DNA of 64,000 nt from Thermoflexus hugenholtzii JAD2 (GTDB lineage Bacteria; Chloroflexota; Dehalococcoidia; UBA2979), in contig CAMDNW010000005.1 in the NCBI GenBank assembly GCA_945903275.1, forward strand, positions 1 to 64,000. Reading direction: 5' to 3'. The notes below the pieces were generated by a model that saw only the letters and a list, made by a program, of their open reading frames with translations, did not search any database and had not been told where the DNA came from. Positions 1 through 7,844 of the stretch are shown piece after piece. Positions within the stretch are counted from its first letter, which is position 1. Each line of letters begins with the position of its first letter. The position numbers and the translations under genes are program-made.

Positions 1-127
1 AGTAGCCGCAGGCATCGCACTTCTGCACGACGAGTTTGCCCTGCTTGGCGGCCTCCCAGATGGGAGCGGTATCCGGTGTGGAGACCGGGACAATGTTGTA
101 CGGAACCATGGTCGTGTGGAACGGCAT
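1..127 (-). CDS. DUF35 OB-fold/zinc-ribbon protein, N-terminal part (runs off left edge)
   Basis: Read on the minus strand from an ATG at 127, this gives the first 42 residues of a DUF35 acyl-CoA-associated protein, including the first zinc-ribbon knuckle (CDAC). The rest lies outside the window. The 128 bases 1-128 are identical to 2085-2212, the start of the intact DUF35 gene here, and the identity stops right after the start codon. Either two tandem near-identical paralogues flank the thioesterase/phosphoesterase block, or the edge reflects an assembly duplication. Its role is inferred from the full-length copy. Confidence 0.7.
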   Translation of the reverse strand, partial: MPFHTTMVPYNIVPVSTPDTAPIWEAAKQGKLVVQKCDACGY

Positions 128-190
128 GCGTGTGTCCTTACCCCCCGCGCGTCTGGCGCGGCATGCAGAGAGGATTCTACATGAGCCTGT

Positions 191-628
191 CTAGGGGTGT
201 GGCTGTTCGGTTTCGGCAGCAGTCTCATCCCGATGGATCGTGTATGAGATAAGCACTTTCGCGTTCAGGATATTCGTGGCGGCGTCGCGGACTTCGGCAT
301 CAAGGACGGCAATGCGGCCGCCTTTGCGCAGTAGGCGCGCCTCGATGACTATGTCCTCGCCGCGAGCCGAAGAGAGATACGAAACAGTGAGCTCCTGCAG
401 GAGCCCGACCACTTCGTTGTCATCGAGTGAGGCCTGAAGGCACACTGCGGCCGCTGCTTGTGCCAGCGAGGCCACGATGCCGCCGTTGATCGAGGCGCGC
501 ACGCCGCGCAACTGAATCTTGCCACGGTCGACTGTGAGGCGGGCGTAGCTGGGGTCGGTAGTGTTGACCGCCACCCCAAAGGTGCGGAAAAACGGCTGCG
601 CAGCCCAGTCGGTGCGGTGTGGAGTCAT
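191..628 (-). CDS. PaaI-like hotdog-fold thioesterase
   Basis: A 145-residue protein of the usual length for single-domain hotdog thioesterases, which hydrolyse acyl-CoA in the cytosol. The segment INGGIVASLAQAAAAVC near residues 47-63 resembles the central helix of PaaI-type enzymes, where a small-residue-rich helix follows the HGG-like turn; here the turn reads NGG rather than HGG. The start overlaps the stop of the upstream hotdog gene by 4 bases (625-628), so the two are translationally coupled and may form a hetero-oligomer. The natural acyl-CoA is unknown; the neighbourhood suggests a short or branched acyl-CoA from a catabolic pathway. Confidence 0.75.
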   Translation of the reverse strand: MTPHRTDWAAQPFFRTFGVAVNTTDPSYARLTVDRGKIQLRGVRASINGGIVASLAQAAAAVCLQASLDDNEVVGLLQELTVSYLSSARGEDIVIEARLLRKGGRIAVLDAEVRDAATNILNAKVLISYTIHRDETAAETEQPHP

Positions 629-1065
629 GCCAGTTGATTCGTGTCCGCAGGTGGCTTAGGGCGAAGTGAGTAACCGCTGAGTCCTTGCGCGACGAGCGCC
701 CCGGTTGCGTCGTGCGCCGTGACCTCCACGAGCGCTTGGAAGGTGGCCCAGTGCGTCACGCGTGCCTGCACGCGGATCGCGCCTTCTGGCGCTGCGACGA
801 AATTGAGGAAGAGGCTCGCGGTACCGTTGGTTTGTTCACGCACTGGGTCGACATGTGCGCCTACAGATGCGACTGCTGCGATGTCCACGGCGTAGGTGAT
901 CGCGGCGTCGAGTAGCAATGGGTCGCTATCGCGCTCGTCACCGTAGGGCTGTTCGACCACAAACTCCGCGTAGCCATCGCCGATGTCCACGCCACGGACG
1001 CCGAGGTAGCGAACTTGCTCACCTGTCCACCGCCCGCGCCAAGTTTCAAGGTCGGGAATGGGCAT
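625..1065 (-). CDS. Second hotdog-fold thioesterase-like protein
   Basis: 146 residues with the hotdog pattern: an N-terminal strand region (GVDIGDGYAEFVV), a central helix DPLLLDAAITYAVDIAAVASV and C-terminal strands rich in V/A. It is too divergent from its neighbour to be a recent duplicate. The two ORFs overlap by 4 bases and the upstream phosphoesterase ends only 4 bases before this start, so the three form one tight minus-strand operon. The catalytic acid cannot be assigned from sequence alone, so it could be a non-catalytic partner or a dehydratase-like hotdog protein. Confidence 0.6.
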   Translation of the reverse strand: MPIPDLETWRGRWTGEQVRYLGVRGVDIGDGYAEFVVEQPYGDERDSDPLLLDAAITYAVDIAAVASVGAHVDPVREQTNGTASLFLNFVAAPEGAIRVQARVTHWATFQALVEVTAHDATGALVAQGLSGYSLRPKPPADTNQLA

Positions 1066-1069
1066 GAGG

Positions 1070-1654
1070 CTAGTTCGTGACTGTCTGCTGGACGTACTGG
1101 AGATTCTCCCCGGTGGGTACGGTGCCCTCGAGTTCTAGGAGTGGGTGCTCCAAATCCGGCAGATAATAGAGTTCAGCGCGTGGCGCCTTGCCCTGCTCAA
1201 GCGTGAGGAACGTAATATGACCGGGGCGTGGCGCCCGATTGCGCGGCATGGTGGCGCTGCCGGCATTGATGCACAGGGAACCCTCGACGATCGCCATGCC
1301 TTCGAGGTGCGAGTCGCCGGAAATAAAGACATCAGCCCACTTGCCGCCGACCAGCCCGCTGAGCCACGTTCGCCCGCTGTCCCACGGCTCAAACACATGG
1401 AGCAATGCCACGGCGAACCCATTGAGGTTGAGGATGTGAACCGGCTTCACGCGCGGGTCATCGGCGAGGTGCCCATCGTGGTTGCCCTGCGCTGCGTAGA
1501 CGGGCGCGATCTCTTCCAGTTCATCAAGCACGCGTGACAACACGATATCTCCGGCGTGCAGGATCACATCGACACCGCGGAGCGCATCCTTGATCTCGGG
1601 GTAGAGGATTGGTGCGACCGGAATGTGAGTATCGGAGATGATTCCTATTCGCAT
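1070..1654 (-). CDS. YfcE/MJ0936-type metallophosphoesterase
   Basis: 194 residues with all the calcineurin-like metal-binding blocks in order: SDTH near residue 7, HAGDI near 33, QGNHD near 56, SGDSH near 111 and NAGSA near 130. This subfamily contains small two-metal phosphodiesterases acting on bis(p-nitrophenyl) phosphate or cyclic nucleotides in vitro; the physiological substrate is usually unknown. It is the first gene of the operon with the two hotdog proteins. A diverged paralogue lies at 32589-33257. The ATG start gives the canonical MRIGIISDTH opening of the family. Confidence 0.88.
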   Translation of the reverse strand: MRIGIISDTHIPVAPILYPEIKDALRGVDVILHAGDIVLSRVLDELEEIAPVYAAQGNHDGHLADDPRVKPVHILNLNGFAVALLHVFEPWDSGRTWLSGLVGGKWADVFISGDSHLEGMAIVEGSLCINAGSATMPRNRAPRPGHITFLTLEQGKAPRAELYYLPDLEHPLLELEGTVPTGENLQYVQQTVTN

Positions 1655-1684
1655 GACAACCCCATCGTACTTCGCGCCGGATAC

Positions 1685-1720
1685 ACAACGGCGCCCCTCG
1701 ACTCTGAGGGGCGCCGTTGT
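1685..1720 (-). terminator. Hairpin terminator after the DUF35 gene
   Basis: A perfect 15-bp stem (ACAACGGCGCCCCTC paired with its complement) with a 6-base loop lies 39 bases past the stop of the DUF35 gene and just before the phosphoesterase start. The minus-strand bases after the hairpin are not U-rich, so it may work by stem stability alone or with a factor. Confidence 0.6.
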
Positions 1721-1758
1721 AGGTGTGTTGGCCGAGTGAACGGCGAATAGGCGAGTGG

Positions 1759-2211
1759 TTAGGCGTCGGGCTCGAACTGAATGACGGGTAGTCCAGAACC
1801 TGGGTCGTCATCGAAGCAGACCTTGAGGCGCATACCGTTGTCGAGGCCCTCGCCGAGTACGCCGTACTCGAAGTTGAGGATGTTGGACATGAGGATGAGG
1901 CCCGGCTGCTCATCGAGTTCGGTAAGGATCACGGCGTAGGGGACTTTTTCCTCGAAACCAGTGATGGAGGTGTCGTGGCAGATATACCAGCAGTAGAGGG
2001 AACCCTTGCCGGAGACCTCAACGAAGGATTTGGTGGTGTCTGGATCCTTGCAGCCGTTGCACCAGATGGCAGGTGGCCAGTTGAAGTAGCCGCAGGCATC
2101 GCACTTCTGCACGACGAGTTTGCCCTGCTTGGCGGCCTCCCAGATGGGAGCGGTATCCGGTGTGGAGACCGGGACAATGTTGTACGGAACCATGGTCGTG
2201 TGGAACGGCAT
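1759..2211 (-). CDS. DUF35 zinc-ribbon/OB-fold acyl-CoA-associated protein
   Basis: 150 residues. The N-terminal rubredoxin-like zinc ribbon has CDAC at 37-40 and CNGC at 51-54, followed by an OB-fold ending in VIQFEPDA. Proteins of this family partner with SCP-x/thiolase-like enzymes; the steroid-degradation proteins ChsH2 and Ltp2 are the characterised model, where the DUF35 part supports hydration or retro-aldol cleavage of CoA thioesters. No thiolase is adjacent in the window, so its partner may lie to the left of the edge or be one of the two thiolases at 14.4 and 50.2 kb. Its first 127 bp are duplicated exactly at 1-127. It ends in its own hairpin at 1685-1720. Confidence 0.85.
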   Translation of the reverse strand: MPFHTTMVPYNIVPVSTPDTAPIWEAAKQGKLVVQKCDACGYFNWPPAIWCNGCKDPDTTKSFVEVSGKGSLYCWYICHDTSITGFEEKVPYAVILTELDEQPGLILMSNILNFEYGVLGEGLDNGMRLKVCFDDDPGSGLPVIQFEPDA

Positions 2212-2212
2212 G
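2085..2212 (-). repeat. 128-bp perfect direct repeat of window bases 1-128
   Basis: Bases 2085-2212 and 1-128 are identical without a mismatch, in the same orientation, about 2.08 kb apart. The repeat covers the 5' part of the DUF35 gene and ends immediately after the start codon, where the upstream sequences diverge completely. Confidence 0.95.
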
Positions 2213-2553
2213 CCGGGTTCCCTCCTCTAGGGTAAGGACTGTGTGTGTCGCCCCGGCATTTTACACATCTGGCAGGGCGCGGCAATGGGGTGAAGACTTC
2301 CGATGCATAGGTTCGTCTGGTATTCGTTCCATGTGTTCGCTGACTGCCGATAACCAACAACGCCGCAGATAGAGGAAGACGGAAGCCGGGCCTCGGGGCT
2401 TGCCGCGGCATTTGCATATGCAGTTAGATGCGTTTTATGAGATCGCAGTCGCACTGCATTGATCAGCGATGTGGCGGCTTCTCATCGACAGACGTGAGTG
2501 GTGTCAAGGTCGAGTGAGGATGGGGTCAGCGGCTTCGTGTGGACAAAGTTTGA
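2212..2553. other. Intergenic region without recognisable gene
   Basis: About 340 bases between the DUF35 gene start and the ABC-permease terminator. The ORFs in the track show low-complexity translations with no family pattern. It should contain the minus-strand promoter for the DUF35 gene, but I see no convincing -35/-10 pair. Confidence 0.4.
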
Positions 2554-2583
2554 CCAGAGGGCTGCCAAGTGGCAGCCCTCTGG
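2554..2583 (-). terminator. Hairpin terminator of the ABC importer operon
   Basis: A 13-bp perfect stem (CCAGAGGGCTGCC and complement) with a 4-base loop lies 41 bases after the stop of the last permease gene. The minus-strand tail begins TCAAACTTT, a weak U-tract. Confidence 0.65.
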
Positions 2584-2623
2584 TCTTGAACCAATTCACG
2601 TGAGTCCAGCTGGCTCGGTTACG

Positions 2624-3532
2624 TTACCGACTCCCTCGCAGGCGCGGGTCGAGAACATCGCGCACTGCATCTCCGAACATATTCATGCCGAAGATGACGA
2701 GGCTGAGCGCGATTGTAGGTGCCCAGAACATGTGCGGTGCGGTGAGCATGAAGCGGCGGGCATCCAGCGCCATCATGTTGCCCCATGACGGAGCCGGCGG
2801 TGCGATGCCGTACCCGAGGAAGCTGAGTGATGCCTCGGCGAGGATGTAGCCACCGAAACTCAGCGAGATCACGATGATGATCGGCGCGATGATGTTCGGC
2901 AGGACGTGTTGCATCATGACCCGCCAGTTGCTCGCACCCGATGCTTGCGCCGCCAGTATGTAGTCTTGACTCGATACCTGTAACGCTGCTGAACGTTTCA
3001 GGCGCGTGCTCGTAATCATCCGCGGTAGCGACAGGGCAATGATCACATTCCACATGCCGCCGCCCAGCACGGAGACAATCGTGATCAGCAGAATCAGGCC
3101 CGGTACAGCTTGTACCGCGTCGACGACGCGTTGGAAGACCATGTCGAACCAGCCCTTAAAGTAGGCACAGGCGATACCGAGGATCGTGCTAGGGATGATC
3201 ACCAAGACCGTGCAGCCGACTGCCACGAGGAGTGAGATGCGTGCCCCGAACACGATTCTCGAGAACATGTCGCGTCCGAAGTTGTCGGTTCCCAACCAGT
3301 GCGCCGTGCTCGGCGAACCCAACTGAGGGCCGACCATCTGCTTCAGTGGGTCGTAGGGTGCGATCACGTCTGCGAACACCCCGACCACTGTCAGCACAAT
3401 CAGCACGACTGCTCCGAATGCGCCCAACGGCTTCCGGCGAGCGAACTGCGTAGCTTTCCGCAAAACCTTCCCGGCCGTTCCGGAGAATATGCCCCTGCGT
3501 ACGTCGTGTTCGATCTGGATTCCTATAGCCAT
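2624..3532 (-). CDS. Peptide/nickel-type ABC transporter permease (DppC-like)
   Basis: 302 residues: a cytoplasmic N-terminus, a first membrane helix (GAFGAVVLIVLTVVGVF), the OppC_N signature HWLGTDNFGRDMFSRIVFGAR and a C-terminal BPD_transp_1 domain with the ATPase-contacting EAA loop around QASGASNWRVMMQHVLPN. This is the DppC/OppC half of the inner-membrane channel for di/oligopeptides or similar solutes. It follows the DppB-like gene by 41 bases and the binding protein further upstream, so the operon order is binding protein, B, C. No ATP-binding subunits follow; a hairpin ends the unit. Confidence 0.9.
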   Translation of the reverse strand: MAIGIQIEHDVRRGIFSGTAGKVLRKATQFARRKPLGAFGAVVLIVLTVVGVFADVIAPYDPLKQMVGPQLGSPSTAHWLGTDNFGRDMFSRIVFGARISLLVAVGCTVLVIIPSTILGIACAYFKGWFDMVFQRVVDAVQAVPGLILLITIVSVLGGGMWNVIIALSLPRMITSTRLKRSAALQVSSQDYILAAQASGASNWRVMMQHVLPNIIAPIIIVISLSFGGYILAEASLSFLGYGIAPPAPSWGNMMALDARRFMLTAPHMFWAPTIALSLVIFGMNMFGDAVRDVLDPRLRGSR

Positions 3533-3573
3533 CGCGTGCGTTGTCCTTCCCCTTGCCGACCTGCGTGCTGCTG

Positions 3574-4542
3574 CTACCTCAGCCGGATGCGTGGATCCAG
3601 CCAGCCGTATGACAGATCCACAAGGAGGTTCATCATCATGAGGAACATGGCAGTCATCACGACGATGCCCTGCACGACCGGATAATCGCGTGTGTTGATT
3701 GAGTTGACCATCAGCCGCCCCAGCCCAGGTAGCGCGAAGATCGTCTCGGTGATCACGGAGCCGCCGAGCAGCCCTTCGATCTGTCCGCCGAATACGGTGA
3801 CTACAGGAATTAGTGCGTTCTTAAGGCCGTGTTTCATGATGACGGTGCTCTCGATCAGACCTTTCGCGCGGGCCGTACGGATATAATCTTGCTGCAAGAC
3901 CTCCAGCATCATCGTACGTGTCAGCCGGGCGGAGCTAGCGGATAACTGGATGCCGAGCACGAGCGCTGGCGGAATCAGAATTTTCAGGTGTGCGAGCGGG
4001 TCTTCTGTGAGTGTTACGTAGTTGAACGAGACGCCCCAGCCCCACCACAACTGGGGGAACAGGATGATGGCGGTGCCGATGGCGAACCCGGGTACGCTGA
4101 TCCCCGCGACGGTAATGCCCCTGAGCAGGTAGTCAGTGCCCTGATCTCGGCGGATCGCCGACAGCACGCCTACCGGGATGGCGATGATCACGGCGGTCGT
4201 GAATGCAAGCACAGCCACTTCAGCGGTCACGGGCATCCGCTGCGCGATCAACCTGGTGACCGGCTCTTGGCTCCACAGCGAACGCCCGAAGTCCCCTTGT
4301 ACGACTCCGCCTACGTACCGGAGGTACTGAATCGGAATGGGGACATCCAGACCCATGCGCTTGAGCAACTCGTTCCTCTCGACATTAGCGCGGCCGCCGA
4401 GTTGGCCTTGACCGCCCTGCTCTTGAAGCAGGATGTCCACAACGCTTCCGGGCATCAGCCGCACGAGTGCGATGACCGTAAATATGATGATCAGCCATGT
4501 CGGGATCATCGCGAGCAACCGCCGGATGATGTACGTACTCAT
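3574..4542 (-). CDS. Peptide/nickel-type ABC transporter permease (DppB-like)
   Basis: The ORF begins at 4575, but the family opening MSTYIIRRLLAMIPTW starts at an internal ATG at 4542, giving 322 residues. DppB features are the N-terminal helix with a GxVVDILL-like region, the long periplasmic loop before VTRLIAQRMPVTAEVAV, and the EAA motif in RTARAKGLIESTVIMKHGLKN. It pairs with the DppC-like protein to form the translocation pore. Spacing to the binding-protein gene upstream is 81 bases. The substrate cannot be inferred beyond the peptide/nickel family. Confidence 0.9.
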   Translation of the reverse strand: MSTYIIRRLLAMIPTWLIIIFTVIALVRLMPGSVVDILLQEQGGQGQLGGRANVERNELLKRMGLDVPIPIQYLRYVGGVVQGDFGRSLWSQEPVTRLIAQRMPVTAEVAVLAFTTAVIIAIPVGVLSAIRRDQGTDYLLRGITVAGISVPGFAIGTAIILFPQLWWGWGVSFNYVTLTEDPLAHLKILIPPALVLGIQLSASSARLTRTMMLEVLQQDYIRTARAKGLIESTVIMKHGLKNALIPVVTVFGGQIEGLLGGSVITETIFALPGLGRLMVNSINTRDYPVVQGIVVMTAMFLMMMNLLVDLSYGWLDPRIRLR

Positions 4543-4623
4543 AGCCCTGCTCTCTACCTGCCCGACTGCCAGCACCGATGTCGGCGCTCGCAGTCGGGTC
4601 GGGGTTGGGGTGCTTCGGTCCGC

Positions 4624-6387
4624 CTACTTGTCCACGTACTGGAGAAGGCGGACCTTGTTCTGCGCGTTGTACGCGGACCAAGTGCCAGCGATCTCATGGA
4701 AGCCGGCAACGTTGGCCTGCACCATGGTCTTGGTTGCGTTTGCGTGCATCACGTACATCGGTCGCCACTCGCTGATCCACTTCTGCTGGAACTCCTCAAG
4801 CAGTTGCTTGCGCGCATCCGCGTTCAGCTCGCTGATCGTCTTGTCGATGATTTGGTCGAGATCCGTGTTGGAGAAGTTCCCGTAGTTACGGCTTCCGCCT
4901 GTGCGGTATTGCGAAATCATCTCGATGACAGGGTCGGTGGTGGCGGTGATGGTGTACGCAAGCATGGTGAAGTCGCCCTTAGCCTGCCGGTTGGCGAAAG
5001 TAGCGCCTCCGCCGAGCGGTTTCACGACCGGCTTCATTTCAGTGAACGCCTCTTTCATCATGGCTTCCCACCGAAGGGCGTGGTTGTTCGTCGAGCCGCC
5101 GTGAATGATCTCGTATCCGATACCCTTGCCGTTCGGGTAGCCAGCGGCGGCCATGAGCTTCTGGGCCTCGGCTATATCAGCAGCCTTGGTGTCCGGGTTG
5201 TAGCCCGCGATCGACTGCACTTTGTCCGAACTCCACCCTTCCGGAAACGCCGGGTGCAGCGCCGCCATGTAAGCCCATCCGCCGTCTTTCCCGTATTCCG
5301 AATCACCCTGCCGTTTGTAGTCGAACGCCAGATGCATGGCCTGACGCACGCGGTAGTCCTTGAAGGGCGGGAAGTCGCAACTCGGCCGCACGTGGAACCA
5401 GTTGGAGTCGACCCATGTGTAAAGGTTCGCATCGGGCCGGCCGCGGCGGATTGCATCGAGCAGATCGGGCGCTCCAACGCCAACGGTTGCGATCTGTCCG
5501 GAGATAAACGCCGACTGTGCCGCCACAGTGTCTGGGATACCAATGGTTCTGAAGGTGTCGAAGTGGGGCTGGCCCGGCTGAAACTCCGCGTAGCGCGGAT
5601 TCTTCTTGAAGACGGTACGGGTGTCAGTCACCCACTCAGCGACTTCATAGGGCCCAATGTTCCCCATCTTCATTGGGTCGGTGTAACCGATGTCATCCAT
5701 CTCCCGCGGCATGAGCATGACGCGAACTTCCAGTAAGCCGTTGAAGAATGAGGCGTTCGGCTTGGAGAGCGTGACTTTGCAGGTCAGCGGGTCGACCGCC
5801 TCTGCCTTGATCAGGTTCTCTACCATCGAGGCGCGCTGGAAGGATGCCTTCGGAATCTTGAGGCGCTCGGCGTAAAGCCCGCGGTGACGCTCAAGGTTCC
5901 ATGCGAGGTCTTCTGCGGTGAACTGGCGTCCGTTCCACGGCGGCTTGTTGTGGATGAACAGTTTCGGGTGCAGCTTGAGGATGAGCGTCAGCCCTCCCTT
6001 GTCCGGGACCTCCCATGACTGGACGACATGCGGCTTGATCTTCATGGTCACTGGGTCTGGCTCGAGGGCCTTCTCGCCGATGACGTGGTGGATGTTGCCC
6101 GCAAGAGCTGTATGCCCGTCGAACTGAACCTGAGTGGTCTCGCCGCCGCTGAGGGTGTACACGCCACCCTCCTTTTTATTGCCCTGGACGACCGGCGCGT
6201 TTAGAGGCAACCCTTTACCGCTCGTCGCACCTTCGACCTGACCGCTCTTGCCCGCGGCAACTTGGCCGGTACCACCCGCGTTGCTGCCGCCACCGCAGCC
6301 GAAGAGGGCCGCACCGGCTAAGCCCAGTGCGCCTACGCCTATCCCCTTGATGGCCGAACGTCGATTGACGATAGAGTGCATAACCAT
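4624..6387 (-). CDS. ABC transporter solute-binding lipoprotein, family 5
   Basis: 587 residues. The N-terminus has twin arginines (NRRSAIKG), a hydrophobic stretch and a lipobox ending ALFGC near residue 31, followed by a Gly/Ser-rich linker, so it is a Tat-type or Sec lipoprotein anchored outside the membrane. The mature part has the SBP_bac_5 organisation, including FTAEDLAWNLER and a C-terminal lobe ending RLLQYVDK. It captures the solute for the two permeases downstream. The ATG at 6387 follows GGAGAGG at good spacing; ATG codons two residues further in are possible. About 180 AT-rich bases upstream probably hold the operon promoter. Missing ATPases imply a shared ATPase elsewhere. Confidence 0.9.
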   Translation of the reverse strand: MVMHSIVNRRSAIKGIGVGALGLAGAALFGCGGGSNAGGTGQVAAGKSGQVEGATSGKGLPLNAPVVQGNKKEGGVYTLSGGETTQVQFDGHTALAGNIHHVIGEKALEPDPVTMKIKPHVVQSWEVPDKGGLTLILKLHPKLFIHNKPPWNGRQFTAEDLAWNLERHRGLYAERLKIPKASFQRASMVENLIKAEAVDPLTCKVTLSKPNASFFNGLLEVRVMLMPREMDDIGYTDPMKMGNIGPYEVAEWVTDTRTVFKKNPRYAEFQPGQPHFDTFRTIGIPDTVAAQSAFISGQIATVGVGAPDLLDAIRRGRPDANLYTWVDSNWFHVRPSCDFPPFKDYRVRQAMHLAFDYKRQGDSEYGKDGGWAYMAALHPAFPEGWSSDKVQSIAGYNPDTKAADIAEAQKLMAAAGYPNGKGIGYEIIHGGSTNNHALRWEAMMKEAFTEMKPVVKPLGGGATFANRQAKGDFTMLAYTITATTDPVIEMISQYRTGGSRNYGNFSNTDLDQIIDKTISELNADARKQLLEEFQQKWISEWRPMYVMHANATKTMVQANVAGFHEIAGTWSAYNAQNKVRLLQYVDK

Positions 6388-6565
6388 GCCTCTCCTTGGT
6401 CGGGCGAGCCTTTCGAATCAATTGTTTGTAAACCTATTCTATTATTACGGATATAAGCAAACACATAGGTAATGCTTTACATGGAGATGCGAGCGTTCTG
6501 CCTGCTGTGGACTCGCGCAGGCAGACTTCGATCAGTGACAGGCTGTCCCAAGTTCCACGCGGGCG
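6388..6565 (-). promoter_or_regulatory. AT-rich leader upstream of the binding-protein gene
   Basis: The stretch 6421-6480 is markedly AT-rich against a GC-rich background and lies 35-95 bases upstream of the binding-protein ATG on the minus strand. Several partial -35/-10 combinations exist (for example TTGCTT with a TAATAAT further on) but none has ideal spacing, so the promoter is placed only approximately. Confidence 0.3.
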
Positions 6566-7820
6566 TTAGACGACGCCAGCTACCTTGAGGTTGGCCAGTC
6601 CAAGCGCATCGATGCTGAAGTCGCCGTACACCGTTGCGTTGTCTTCGCCGAGGAGTGGCGCGCGGCGGTAGATACGCCACGGTGAGGCGGAATAGATGGC
6701 AGCGGCGCCAGAGTAGGTGAAGCGCTGGGTTAGTTCCGGATGCTCCACCTCAGGGAAGAAGCCCCGCAATCGGAAATGGTCATCGTCGAGTAAGTCATTC
6801 GGGGCGCGAACGATGCCCCACGGGGCACCGCCCTGTTGGGCGCTGTTGAACGCCTCGTCGGCAGAGACGGTGGCGATGAAGTTTCGCAGGTGATCGACGA
6901 AGCGCGCCTGGTGCTCTTGCAGGACGTTGGGGTCCTCGTACTGTGGGTCGTCCCACTCGCCAGCAGCATCGTGAGATTTCATCCACTCGACGACGCTCTT
7001 GAAGCGGCCTGCGTTGATGCCTCCGCCGGTGTTTACGAAACGACCGTCGCCGGTCGGGAACTGGGTGCGAGGCGTGCCTCCACGCGCGTTGGCATGGCGT
7101 CCGGTCTGCCGATGGACGACCTGCTTCGCGTATATCCATTGCGGCACGTGCGACTCGGTGGTGAGTGCACATGCTTCGTGCACCGAGCAGTCGAGGTACT
7201 GGCCTTCGCCCGTCAGGTTGCTGTAGTGGAGTGCCGCAGTAATGGCGATGTAGGCGTAGTAGGAACCCATGTGCCAGCCATTACCGCCGCCAGGCGCGGT
7301 CGGGGGCGGTATTCGGGGTCGTCCTCAGGTTGGTAGCCGCTGCCAGTCATCTGGCCGCCGCCTGCAAGGTGCAGCATGTCGGTAGTGAGGTAGTCACGCC
7401 ACGGCCCATCCTGCCCGAACGGCGTGAGCGAGCACATGACCAGCGATGGGTTCTGTGCTGATAGTGACTCGTACGTCAGGCCAAGCGCGGCAAGCGTGCC
7501 GGGCTGCGTGGTTTCGAGGAGCACGTCGGCCGTGGCGACCAGCGTGCGGAACAGATCGCGGCCCTCCTCGCGTTCGAGGTTGAGCGTGATCGAGCGCTTG
7601 CTGGTGTTGTAATGCCAGAAATAGAGCGAACGATCGAGGTGCTCGACATCTTGGTAGAACGGCCCAACGCGCCGTTCGGCGACACCACCTAGAGGTTCAA
7701 TCTTGGTGACGTGCGCACCGAAATCGGCCATGAGTTTGCCGCACCACTAGCCGATGCGGTCGCGACTTCGATGACGCGCAGGCCCGCGAGCGGCCCCGGA
7801 GGGGGCGAAGCGTTGGTCAC
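6566..7820 (-). pseudogene. CaiB/BaiF class III CoA-transferase, type B, broken
   Basis: The homology begins at a GTG at 7820 preceded by GGAGG and reads PPGPLAGLRVIEVA before the frame is lost. Compared with the intact type B paralogue at 48135, one base is missing after the GTCGC of the VIEVA region, a TAG replaces the CAG of GQWCG, and one C is missing from a C-run near 7300, where the frame moves from RPRPRL back to GSYYAYIAIT. The ORF track therefore shows it as two pieces (7213-7731 and 6566-7270). The rest is full length and well conserved to the C-terminus. It lies 24 bases downstream of an intact type A gene, the normal A-B pair arrangement. Two single-base deletions could be sequencing errors, but the TAG needs a substitution. 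Confidence 0.85.
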
Positions 7821-7844
7821 GAGACGCCCCCTCCGGTGTGCGGA

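Noticed and set aside
3988-5736. 582-residue plus-strand ORF
   Set aside because: It lies antisense to the binding-protein and DppB-like genes, has a composition typical of GC-rich shadow frames (R, H, V, D rich) and no family motif.
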